Virus record (IMG/VR): IMGVR_UViG_3300024520_000182
Coordinates: 1-40,636 of that record
Direction: 5' to 3' (one strand)
Origin: a virus
Length of the DNA stretch: 40,636 nt
Position 1 is the stretch's first letter; every line of letters begins with the position of its first letter. The notes beneath the pieces were generated by a model. It had not been told where the DNA came from, made no database searches, and was given only the letters and a program-made list of their open reading frames with translations. Shown piece by piece: positions 1 to 6,781 of this stretch. The translations under genes were made by a program, and so were the position numbers.

Positions 1-122
1 CCATGCGTGAGGATGGGCGTACCGATTGGATGGTGTTACTATCCGCAGATACATTTTTCAATATGATGGCACAGTCCCGAGGCATGGGATGGGATTTGCC
101 AACACTCAAGGACATCCTATGA
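1..122 (+). CDS. C-terminal end of an unidentified early gene, cut by the left edge
   Basis: An open frame enters from the left edge and ends at TGA 120-122. It gives about 39 residues containing a hydrophobic stretch (WMVLLSADTFF). Its stop overlaps the start codon of the next gene as ATGA, the same coupling seen throughout this operon, which is the main reason to believe the frame. No domain can be assigned from so short a tail. The last residues resemble the ends of some phage resolvase-like nucleases, but that is only an impression. Confidence 0.5.
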   Translation, partial: MREDGRTDWMVLLSADTFFNMMAQSRGMGWDLPTLKDIL

Positions 123-595
123 AGCGAGGCACCATATATCTGGCCGGACCGATCGCGAACACTGACGCAGGCGATGCGTTTGAGTGGCGCGGTCAGGCTG
201 CGGTTATTCTGCACGATCTGGGGTACGCCGTCCTCAACCCGTTACGCGGTAAAGTGGAACTGAAAGGCCAAGCTATCGGAGACGACTGCAATGAGTTTGT
301 CGACAAGGGGCCGTTCTATACTCCGAAAGGTATCTTGTCTCGTGACTACAACGACGTAAAGCGCTCCGATATCGTGCTCGCGAATCTATGGGGTACCGAG
401 TATTTGAGTGCAGGTACAGCCATGGAGTTTGCATGGACTCACGCTTTTCAAATTCCGACCGTTGTAATTATCGAGCCGGACGGCAGTAACCCGCATGACA
501 AACACCCGATGATTCACGCGGCCATCGGCTGGCGTAACACGAAGCTTGCGGACGCTATCTTTACGCTTGATACGATCATGGGTGGTGCCCGATGA
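119..595 (+). CDS. Nucleoside 2-deoxyribosyltransferase-like protein
   Basis: The 158-residue product opens with the strand and loop IYLAGPI. It later carries SRDYNDVKRSDIVLANL and a stretch with SAGTAMEFAWTHA followed by a hydrophobic strand. This is the Rossmann-like pattern of the nucleoside 2-deoxyribosyltransferase family, with the Asp of the DIVLAN strand and the Glu of AMEFA at the expected catalytic places. These enzymes cleave or exchange the base of deoxynucleosides or nucleotides. The frame is open further upstream, but AAGGA lies six bases before the ATG at 119 and the fold starts right there, so I place the start at 119. It is coupled to its neighbours by ATGA overlaps at both ends. 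The family call is good; the exact substrate is unknown. Confidence 0.75.
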   Translation: MKRGTIYLAGPIANTDAGDAFEWRGQAAVILHDLGYAVLNPLRGKVELKGQAIGDDCNEFVDKGPFYTPKGILSRDYNDVKRSDIVLANLWGTEYLSAGTAMEFAWTHAFQIPTVVIIEPDGSNPHDKHPMIHAAIGWRNTKLADAIFTLDTIMGGAR

Positions 596-912
596 CCGGG
601 AATACACCAGCACGTCAGCCAGCGGGGCCGGATAACTCCGGCGCCGAGCCATACGCCGTGTATCGTGAACGCCGCGAGCGCGCCAAGCAAGCCGTCACCA
701 GGCGCTTACGCGGCCGTGTCATCTATGCGCCGTGCAAGTTCGTGACGATACCAATGCCGGGAGTTGACGAGAAGGTCGACGAACTGATCCGGCGTCGCGA
801 GTATCGTGATGTCCACGAGTCCGCCCAACTGACAGCCGACGGGAAACCGTTTCGCATTGCCCGCACTAAGGGTGTGCCGTTTGTTAAACCAAAGGAAGCC
901 ATCACACTATGA
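592..912 (+). CDS. Hypothetical protein, 106 aa, Arg-rich
   Basis: A 106-residue basic protein that I do not recognise. The N-terminal 25 residues are Pro/Gly/Ala-rich and probably flexible. A charged helix follows (YRERRERAKQAVTRRLRGR), then a short region around YAPCKFVTIPMPG. Both ends overlap neighbours as ATGA, placing it firmly between the deoxyribosyltransferase-like and the diphosphohydrolase-like genes. Its position suggests a link to nucleotide metabolism, but nothing in the sequence proves it. Confidence 0.7.
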   Translation: MTGNTPARQPAGPDNSGAEPYAVYRERRERAKQAVTRRLRGRVIYAPCKFVTIPMPGVDEKVDELIRRREYRDVHESAQLTADGKPFRIARTKGVPFVKPKEAITL

Positions 913-1277
913 AAGCCAACCCTACACCCAAGTACATGACCAATCGGGATATTGCTGCCACGGTGGTCGCAGCGTGGCGCAAGGCGCGACCGCTGTACCG
1001 TGGCGTCATGCTGTACTTTCCTGATGCGCTGATGGAAGTGGCCAACGTCTCGCGCGTCGCCAACGAGCAACACAATCCAGGGGAGCCTATCCACTGGGCC
1101 AAGGCCAAGAGCAGCGACGAGTTAGATGCACTCATGAGACACTTGCCGAACGCGGGTGGCTTCGACACCGATGGCCTGCGCGAGTCCGCGAAGGTCGCAT
1201 GGCGTGCGCTAGCCAACCTGCAACGCGAGTTAGACGCAGCGCGCGACGTTGGTACATACCCGAAATATGTGGTATGA
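909..1277 (+). CDS. dATP/dGTP diphosphohydrolase-like protein (DUF5664/MazZ type)
   Basis: The 122-residue all-helical product matches the DUF5664 pattern: FPDALMEVANVSRVANEQ near residues 38-55, HWAKAKSSDELDALMRHL around 62-79, and DTDGLRESAKVAWRALANL at 86-104. Acidic residues at 43, 53, 86, 88 and 92 could bind the metal ions. Members hydrolyse dGTP or dATP to the monophosphate and pyrophosphate. In aminoadenine (Z) phages the MazZ member supplies dGMP to PurZ. Here it lies next to a deoxyribosyltransferase-like gene and upstream of a family A polymerase. The family call rests on pattern recognition; the link to base modification is inference because no PurZ gene lies in the window. Confidence 0.7.
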   Translation: MKANPTPKYMTNRDIAATVVAAWRKARPLYRGVMLYFPDALMEVANVSRVANEQHNPGEPIHWAKAKSSDELDALMRHLPNAGGFDTDGLRESAKVAWRALANLQRELDAARDVGTYPKYVV

Positions 1278-1416
1278 TTATCTAAGGCCTGCAACCCGGA
1301 CCGGTCGAGCACTGCGCATGGCCGTCCGGGTTCTGGACTGGACGCTTGACGCGTTCGTGATTGTGTTCGCGCTGACGGTTTTCGTGGTGTTCATGAATGA
1401 AATTGGAGGACTATGA
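1267..1416 (+). CDS. Small single-pass membrane protein, 49 aa
   Basis: A 49-residue frame fills the apparent gap between two genes. It overlaps the end of the preceding gene and its TGA overlaps the next start codon as ATGA. Residues about 25-43 form one hydrophobic segment (LDAFVIVFALTVFVVFM) after an Arg-rich, positively charged N-terminus, so it should sit in the inner membrane with the N-terminus inside. No good ribosome binding site precedes ATG 1267, and ATG 1318 is an alternative start. The tiling with its neighbours and the clean membrane segment support it; the function is unknown. Confidence 0.5.
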   Translation: MWYDYLRPATRTGRALRMAVRVLDWTLDAFVIVFALTVFVVFMNEIGGL

Positions 1417-2270
1417 CCAAGAAGAAAGAAGAGAAGATTAAGCCGGTCAAGAAGCAGATAACCGCGGCGAATCTGCCGATAGGCCTTGCTTCTGAACTGG
1501 CCAAGCTGCCACCGATGCCCGAGCACGGCTACAAGATCGCTGTAATCCCCGACGTGCAAGCCATGCCGGGTGTACCCATGGAGCATTTGACATGGGCCGG
1601 GCAGTATCTGTGCGAGAAGCGGCCGGACATCATTGTCTGCATTGGTGACTTCGGTGACTTCCCGTCACTGTCGCGCTGGGGACAAGGTCAAGGGTACGCA
1701 AGCTGGGAAGGGCGCCGGTACAAGGATGACCTAAACGCGTTCCACCAAGCTATGCAACTGTTTCTCACGCCCATCCGGGATGAGGCAGGCTATGACCCGA
1801 CCAAGGTATTCACGCTGGGCAACCATGAGGCCTTCATTGATCGCTTCGTCGAAGAGAATCCCATCCTTCAGGGGCATATGAGCCTCGACGATCTGAAGCT
1901 GCCCGAGTACGGCTGGCAAGTCTTCGAGTTCATGCAGCCGGTGAACATCGCGGGCACTGCCTTTTGTCACTTCTTTCCGTCCGGCATCATGGGTCGACCG
2001 ATCACCGCAGCACGCACGCTGCTGTCACGGTTGCACATGTCAGCCTTCGCGGGACATCAGCAGGGACGCATGATCGACTTCGCCAAGCGGGCCGATGGCA
2101 CTGACATGACCGCGATCATTAGCGGGTCGTTCTACCAGCACGAGTACGACTACCTGTCACCGTTCACCAATAAGCATTGGCGCGGCATGTACATGTTGCA
2201 TGAAGTCAAGGCCGGAAGCTACGACGAAATGCCGGTATCGATTGACTTCTTGCGGAGGCGTTACGGATGA
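1413..2270 (+). CDS. Calcineurin-like metallophosphoesterase
   Basis: The 285-residue protein has the metallophosphoesterase signature in order: IPDVQ (residues 45-49, where the usual second residue pair is DxH), GDFGD (78-82), GNHE (136-139), and a late AGHQQG (213-218) in place of GHxH. Together these would bind two metal ions. The first 20 residues are Lys-rich and probably disordered. GGAGG stands just before ATG 1413. The substitution of Gln for His in the first and last motifs is common in phage members and may alter metal or substrate preference, from nucleic acid to nucleotides or phosphoproteins. It lies in the nucleotide-metabolism part of the early operon. The fold is certain; the substrate is unknown. 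Confidence 0.85.
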   Translation: MTKKKEEKIKPVKKQITAANLPIGLASELAKLPPMPEHGYKIAVIPDVQAMPGVPMEHLTWAGQYLCEKRPDIIVCIGDFGDFPSLSRWGQGQGYASWEGRRYKDDLNAFHQAMQLFLTPIRDEAGYDPTKVFTLGNHEAFIDRFVEENPILQGHMSLDDLKLPEYGWQVFEFMQPVNIAGTAFCHFFPSGIMGRPITAARTLLSRLHMSAFAGHQQGRMIDFAKRADGTDMTAIISGSFYQHEYDYLSPFTNKHWRGMYMLHEVKAGSYDEMPVSIDFLRRRYG

Positions 2271-2485
2271 ATCTTGACCGATCGATACTCGCAACCTTGA
2301 TGCAGGCTCGCATCTCACAAGCACGCATCACCCAAGCCGAGTCACAAGAGATTGCGGCGGAAGAGTGGGAGGAAAACCGGCAATGGTTCGCCAGCAATTC
2401 GGCGGCGGAAGGGTCATTCTTATGGTTCTGTCAGCAGTTAGACCTTGAGCCGGGAGCCGTGCGCGAGGCTATAACCGATGGATAG
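2267..2485 (+). CDS. Hypothetical protein, 72 aa
   Basis: A small acidic, Gln/Glu-rich, probably helical protein with a central run of Ala, Ser and Glu residues and a C-terminal aromatic stretch (SFLWFCQQLDLEPG). It overlaps the phosphoesterase stop as ATGA and the next gene by eight bases. I do not recognise a family. Its place in the coupled operon is the main evidence that it is translated. Confidence 0.6.
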   Translation: MNLDRSILATLMQARISQARITQAESQEIAAEEWEENRQWFASNSAAEGSFLWFCQQLDLEPGAVREAITDG

Positions 2486-2774
2486 ACGTGGCTTTCTAAA
2501 GGCGATCGTGGCCGTACCGGCGGTCGTCTACGCGGCCAAGGGTGCGTTTATTGCGCTGCCTCCCCCGTTCAATATTCGGCGGGAGATATCAAAGCGCCTC
2601 GACATCGATGCGTGGCAGGTGTATTACTGCACGCCTATCGGGGCATACGAATACGAGTTCGCAACCCTTATCAATGTGCCGTGCAACAAAGCTGTACCCG
2701 CCGAGCGGCTGGCCTTCGCCGACAATCAAGCATGGCTAGCGTTCCAGCACGCGCAGAAACGGTATGAAGCTTAG
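2478..2774 (+). CDS. Small protein with a twin-arginine-like N-terminus, 98 aa
   Basis: The protein begins MDRRGFLKAIVAVPAVVYAA: two arginines followed by G-F-L-K and a hydrophobic segment ending in Ala, close to the Tat signal consensus RRxFLK. The mature part of about 70 residues is rich in Tyr and Trp and has one Cys (NVPCNK). It overlaps the helicase start by 11 bases. If the signal is real the protein would be folded in the cytoplasm and exported. A coincidental Arg pair before a normal membrane anchor is the alternative. I recognise no domain in the mature region. Confidence 0.6.
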   Translation: MDRRGFLKAIVAVPAVVYAAKGAFIALPPPFNIRREISKRLDIDAWQVYYCTPIGAYEYEFATLINVPCNKAVPAERLAFADNQAWLAFQHAQKRYEA

Positions 2775-4008
2775 GCCATACCAAGAGCAGGCCGTCAAGT
2801 GGCTACTAACCAAACCACTGGCCTTGCTCGCTGATCAGATGCGTGTCGGCAAGACGGCGCCCGCGATCGTGGCAAGCAGGCTAGCGGTTGCCAAGCTGCG
2901 CAAGAAAGGCAAGTCAGGACCTGCGCTCGTGCTCGTGGTCTGCCCGGCCATCGCTGTCATGCACTGGCCCGCACAGTTCAAGATGTGGGCGCCGGACATC
3001 ACGCCGCACGTCGTCACGTTCGCAGGCGCACGCATCCAACTGGAAGCATTGCTAGCGCTGCCGTGGGACGTACTGATTGTCGACGAAGCGCACTACGTAA
3101 ACAATCCACTAGCCAAGCAATCGCAAGCCGTGTTCGCGCTAGCGGGCGCCTCGTCGTTCGCTTGGTTTCTCACTGGCACGCCCATCACCAAGCATGCCGG
3201 GAATGTGTGGTACTATTTAAGGCGAATTGGTGCCGTTAAGTTGTCATATCTCGACTTCTGCGACGAGTTCTGCTACTCCAACATTGTCCGCAAGCAAGTG
3301 GTATACCGTGGCACGAAGCACAGCCGCATGAGTAAGCTTGCACAGATGCTACGCCCAGTTATCATGCGCCGGATGCGCAATGCGGTATTCGAAAACGTTC
3401 ACGAACCAATGTTCGACACGCAGCCGATCAAGATCAAGGTCGATATAGTACCTGCGAACGGCATCACGACACAGGATGCAGAAATCAAGGCCGATGTCGA
3501 CCTGTCCCGCCTCGAAGTGGCCGAAGCCAAGGTCCCGCACGTCGTCGCGCACGTCCGCACGTATCTGGAGACAAGCCACGCGGATGCATGTACCGTGATA
3601 TTCGGGCACCACAAGCGGCCATTACTAGATGTGGCCGAGAAGCTGACCGATGCCGGGTACCATGTCGCCATCATCACGGGCGACACCCCGAAACGCAGGC
3701 GCGGTGAGATCGCTATCGGTTTTCAGGCCGGGAAATATGATATAATAGCGGCTAACATCCAAGCAGGCGGGACCGCGATATCGATGAGCCGGGCGACGCA
3801 TGGCTTCTTTATCGAATTGTCATGGCTGCCATCAGACAACGAGCAAGCAGCATACCGGCTGCTGTCGAGCGAGGATAGCGAGCCAGTTACGTTCGATGTA
3901 TTCTCGATGCCGGGCAGTGTGGACGAGGCAGTCCAGAAGATCGTACTGAAAAGAAGCACCGAGATATCAACCATTTATCAACAGGCAACCGGGAGCATGA
4001 TAGAATGA
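2764..4008 (+). CDS. SNF2/SF2-type DNA helicase or translocase
   Basis: The 414-residue protein carries the ordered superfamily 2 motifs: RPYQEQAVKWL at the start (Q-like motif), Walker A DQMRVGKT (24-31), DEAH (107-110), TGTP (137-140) and, in the second RecA fold, IFGHHKRPLLDVAEKL, ITGD, and ANIQAGGTAISMS. The final motif reads NEQAAYRLLS: one Arg finger is kept, while the Arg usually found three residues earlier in the RAHR motif is replaced. It is compact, the size of other phage SNF2-like replication helicases. It is coupled to the next gene as ATGA and heads the replication part of the operon, so a role in fork remodelling or origin opening is likely. Family call strong, precise role inferred. 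Confidence 0.88.
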   Translation: MKLRPYQEQAVKWLLTKPLALLADQMRVGKTAPAIVASRLAVAKLRKKGKSGPALVLVVCPAIAVMHWPAQFKMWAPDITPHVVTFAGARIQLEALLALPWDVLIVDEAHYVNNPLAKQSQAVFALAGASSFAWFLTGTPITKHAGNVWYYLRRIGAVKLSYLDFCDEFCYSNIVRKQVVYRGTKHSRMSKLAQMLRPVIMRRMRNAVFENVHEPMFDTQPIKIKVDIVPANGITTQDAEIKADVDLSRLEVAEAKVPHVVAHVRTYLETSHADACTVIFGHHKRPLLDVAEKLTDAGYHVAIITGDTPKRRRGEIAIGFQAGKYDIIAANIQAGGTAISMSRATHGFFIELSWLPSDNEQAAYRLLSSEDSEPVTFDVFSMPGSVDEAVQKIVLKRSTEISTIYQQATGSMIE

Positions 4009-4424
4009 AAGTATCCATCACGTTAGAATTCGACACACCAGCTCACGCCATCGTGGCGCTGGATCACATCAACGCATTGCGCAAGGGGAATTTCGGTGAA
4101 ACAAAAGCTATCCCTACGGGCGCTAGCGGTGGAGACGGATCGGCTGTTACAGCGCCGACCGAGTCGGCTCCGGCAGTTACTAAGCCTCGCAAGCCACGCA
4201 AGTCGAAAGCGACACCCCCCGCTGACCCTCAAGCAGCCAAGCTGACTGCGCCAGCGGCTGAAGTTCCTAGTCTTGCGGATGTACAAGCGGCTGTGAAGGG
4301 TATCTTCGAGACGAAGGGTGCCGTCGCCGCTCTTGACTTGCTCAAGTCCATGGGTGCCGAGCGGGCCGCCGAGTTGCCGGAAGACAAGCGCGCTGCATTC
4401 ATCGAAGCAGCCGCCGCGCTTTGA
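4005..4424 (+). CDS. Hypothetical protein, 139 aa, two-part with Pro/Ala/Lys linker
   Basis: The N-terminal 30 residues form a short strand-helix unit (MKVSITLEFDTPAHAIVALD). A Pro, Ala, Thr and Lys-rich linker follows to about residue 85, and a helical C-terminal unit of about 50 residues ends the protein (ADVQAAVKGIFETKGAVAAL and onwards). Similar C-terminal units occur in other phage proteins encoded beside DUF2800/DUF2815 genes, and they may mediate contacts within the replication complex; I know of no assigned function. It is coupled by ATGA upstream and TTGA downstream. Confidence 0.65.
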   Translation: MKVSITLEFDTPAHAIVALDHINALRKGNFGETKAIPTGASGGDGSAVTAPTESAPAVTKPRKPRKSKATPPADPQAAKLTAPAAEVPSLADVQAAVKGIFETKGAVAALDLLKSMGAERAAELPEDKRAAFIEAAAAL

Positions 4425-5535
4425 TCGAAGTCCTAAAAGCTGGGTCGCACAAGCGGCTCAGTGCTTCATCGGCCAGTCGTTGGATACCCTGTCCAGCGTC
4501 TGCGAATCTACAGCAGCACGAAGCCAGCGAACCGGCGGCCGAAGGAACCGTCGCGCATGAAGTGGCCGTGCGTATCTATGAGGGAGACGTGACCCCCGAA
4601 ATGGCTGAACACCTAGCAATTTTTTCGGTGGACGATATGATTTTTCGCGTCTCCAAGGAAATGTTTGACTACTGCCGTGAGTACGTGGCGTTTTGCGAAT
4701 CTCTGACGACCGAAGGCAGCAGCGATCATGTCGAAGTAAATCTCACGCCAGCACTAGAAACGTTGGTAGACCCGGACACGGGCGGGAAGGCCGACTTCTT
4801 GACGTACGACCCGGCCGAACAACATCTACAGGTGGTCGACTGCAAGTCGAGGCCGAAGACAACACGCAGTTAAAGAAGTACGCACTGGGCGCCATGCTGT
4901 CAACCGAACAGCCGATATCAAAGGTGACGGTTCACATCTATCAGCCGCGTGGCGAAGGTGAAGTGGTTCGGTCTGCCTCATTTCATCCGGCCGACTTGCT
5001 GGAGTATCGCGCCGTTATCAAGATGGCGGCCGAGCTATCTCGCGAACCCGAACCACCATTCGCCGCGGGTAATCACTGCCGATGGTGTACACACGCCGTC
5101 GATTGCGACACGTTCAAGGCCGCGTCTATAATGAAGGTACCAGCGCAAGCCGTGGTGCCGGCCGACATGGACAAGTTCGTCACACTGGCTGCGCAGGTAC
5201 CTATGATAAAGCTGATGGTCAAGGAAGTGGAGGGTCGGGTCGAAAAGCTGGTTAAGGCCGGCAAGGGTGGTGACCTGCCATATAAGTTGGTCCGCTCCAA
5301 GACGCACCGCAAGTGGACAAGCGAGCAAGCGGCTATCGTGTTCCTCAACACGCACCTGACGGGTGGTGTCAAGCCAATCACCCCAGCGCAGGCCGAGAAA
5401 AAGCTTGACGCAGCAGGCAAGAAAGCGGTACAATCTTTAATCACGAAACCGAAAGGTGCTATAGTGGTTGCGCCCGACAGTGACTCACGGCCTGCTGTGA
5501 AGCAGGTCACCGCCGAAGACTTTGAGAAGGGATAG
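4421..5535 (+). pseudogene. Cas4/DUF2800-type PD-(D/E)XK nuclease, broken by a frameshift near 4846
   Basis: The N-terminal part (TTG 4421 to a stop at 4873) has the DUF2800 hallmarks: SASSASRWIPCPASANL, GTVAHE, then GGKADF (D125) and VVDCK (D140, K142), the nuclease core. The natural continuation, AEDNTQLKKYALGAM, is in the -1 frame from about 4846 and runs to 5535; it includes the Cys cluster HCRWCTHAVDC, which may hold an iron-sulfur cluster with the Cys of PCPAS. Between VVDCK and VEAEDNTQ the family usually has a short YGKG-like loop that is missing, so a loss of about 10-13 bases explains both gap and frame. No canonical slippery heptamer is visible. It may be a true lesion or a sequencing/assembly error; the rest is well preserved. 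Confidence 0.75.
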
Positions 5536-5537
5536 CA

Positions 5538-6137
5538 ATGCCGAGAACAGCATCAGGAGCATTACGAATTGATAACGTGCGGGTCGCCTTCCTGCACATC
5601 TTCAAACCGAAGGCCAACGACAAGGGCGAAGAGAAGTACGCCGCGACCATGCTTATTGCCAAGGATCACCCCGACTATGATCTGATTGTGTCGGGCATAC
5701 TTGCCAAGGCGAAAGAGAAATGGAAGGACCAAACGGCCGCGGTCATGAAGGCGATGAAGTTGTCGGATAAAATTTGTATCCATGACGGCGACAGCAAGCC
5801 GAAGTACCCCGAGTATGCGGGCCTGATGTACATCAACGCATACAACGACATCAAGCCGACAGCGTACGGCAAGGATGGCCGGGTGTTGGAGACGTACGAC
5901 GGTACCTTGTATTCAGGGTGCTACGCGAACGTCATCATTGACTTGTGGGCGCAAGACAACGAGTATGGTCAGCGCGTCAATGCCGAGCTGATGGGTATCC
6001 AGTTCCATGCGGATGGTGAAAACCTTGGCGGCGGCGGTAAGGCAGCTTCAGCCAGCGACTTCGACCTTCCGGATGAGGCGGCCAGTCCTTTCGATGACGC
6101 CGCCGGTGACGATGAGGACCTAAAAAATCTGATGTGA
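5538..6137 (+). CDS. DUF2815 single-stranded DNA-binding protein
   Basis: The 199-residue protein shows the DUF2815 pattern: a strand-rich start (LRIDNVRVAFLHIFKPKA), EEKYAATMLIAKDHPD, a central KICIHDGDSK and GLMYINAYNDIKP, then YSGCYANVIIDLWAQDNEYG. It ends in a Gly stretch and a strongly acidic tail (DDEDLKNLM) typical of single-strand binding proteins, where the tail recruits partners. It begins two bases after the nuclease stop. The DUF2800 - DUF2815 - family A polymerase order is a recurrent phage replication module, so it probably coats single-stranded DNA during replication or exonuclease-driven recombination. Confidence 0.85.
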   Translation: MPRTASGALRIDNVRVAFLHIFKPKANDKGEEKYAATMLIAKDHPDYDLIVSGILAKAKEKWKDQTAAVMKAMKLSDKICIHDGDSKPKYPEYAGLMYINAYNDIKPTAYGKDGRVLETYDGTLYSGCYANVIIDLWAQDNEYGQRVNAELMGIQFHADGENLGGGGKAASASDFDLPDEAASPFDDAAGDDEDLKNLM

Positions 6138-6150
6138 CATAAACCTAGTT

Positions 6151-6184
6151 ACTTGTTGACAAGTGACGAGGATTAGTATCAAAT
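6151..6184 (+). promoter_or_regulatory. Sigma-70-like promoter overlapped by a 14-bp dyad (operator-like)
   Basis: TTGACA at 6156-6161 is a perfect -35. After 17 bp comes TCAAAT (6179-6184, four of six -10 matches). The -35 lies inside the perfect dyad ACTTGT-TG-ACAAGT (6151-6164), too tight for an RNA hairpin but suited to a dimeric DNA-binding protein that would block RNA polymerase. It stands in a 143-base gap, the largest in the early operon, and would drive the exported HExxH gene, the polymerase and the genes beyond. About 90 bases of leader follow before the start at 6281. Confidence 0.5.
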
Positions 6185-6280
6185 GGCGAAGGGCCTCAAC
6201 GATAAAGAGCAACCCTCGCAGGCGCGGAGTCGGGTTCACCCGGCGGCCGTGCCACCTACAACACTGAAGGGGAACCAGTC

Positions 6281-6781
6281 ATGAGATTGACCCGCATCGC
6301 GTTAGCAGCCATTTTGTCGTTATGTAGTGTCGTGACTACAGCCACCGATCTTTCCCCCGATCAGGCACAATCAATCTGGGTGCTAGCGTGGGGTCAATCT
6401 CACTTTATTCACAAGGGTGATTCAACCATCTTGTTTCGTCCGCCGGTCATTCACTTGATGACCGAAGACCAACTGTGCGACGTGACCGAACGTCCTATAG
6501 GGACCTGCGCTAACCTGAAGGGCGCGCAACGGGACACGGGCGTGTATCTGCTGCGCTCGCTGGACTTCCAAAACAGGTACAATGCCTCGATTGTACTCCA
6601 TGAAATGATTCATTACATTCAGTACATGACGCACGGGGAAGCGAACGCGAGAGACTGCGCCGAGAAGAACAGACGCGAGCGTCAGGCCCGTGTGGTGCAG
6701 GCCAACGTGCTGGAAAAAGTCGGAGCCTTACGCGAGGCACGCATGGTTCAAAGGACCTTCAACCCCGCACGCTGTAGCTAG
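6281..6781 (+). CDS. Exported HExxH metallopeptidase-like protein
   Basis: The 166-residue product has a clear Sec signal peptide (residues 1-21, positive start, LAAILSLCSVV core, cleavage near TTA). The mature part has HEMIH at 107-111, the HExxH zinc signature, within a helix (NASIVLHEMIHYIQYM), and a downstream NRRERQA helix whose Glu133 could be the third ligand as in gluzincin-like folds. Four Cys in the mature part could form disulfides. It resembles small proteobacterial exported proteins of the DUF6647 kind. AAGGGGA precedes ATG 6281. Finding it between the single-strand binding protein and the polymerase is odd; an envelope role such as superinfection exclusion or lysis is possible but unproven. 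Confidence 0.75.
   Translation: MRLTRIALAAILSLCSVVTTATDLSPDQAQSIWVLAWGQSHFIHKGDSTILFRPPVIHLMTEDQLCDVTERPIGTCANLKGAQRDTGVYLLRSLDFQNRYNASIVLHEMIHYIQYMTHGEANARDCAEKNRRERQARVVQANVLEKVGALREARMVQRTFNPARCS

Noticed and set aside
3738-3746. TGATATAAT on the plus strand inside the helicase gene, a perfect extended -10
   Set aside because: It lies within a conserved coding region (motif around GKYDIIAANIQAGG), no -35 is present, and no gene break follows. Codon choice explains it; only 5' end mapping could revive it.
4835-4873. Programmed -1 frameshift in the Cas4-like gene
   Set aside because: No X-XXY-YYZ slippery heptamer is seen before the stop, and the family loop is missing at the junction, which points to a deletion or sequence error.
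6183-6284. 33-codon frame before the exported HExxH gene, ending as ATGA on its start
   Set aside because: Its ATG would lie in the predicted -10 of the promoter, it lacks a good ribosome binding site, and the peptide is Pro/Arg-rich without a fold.
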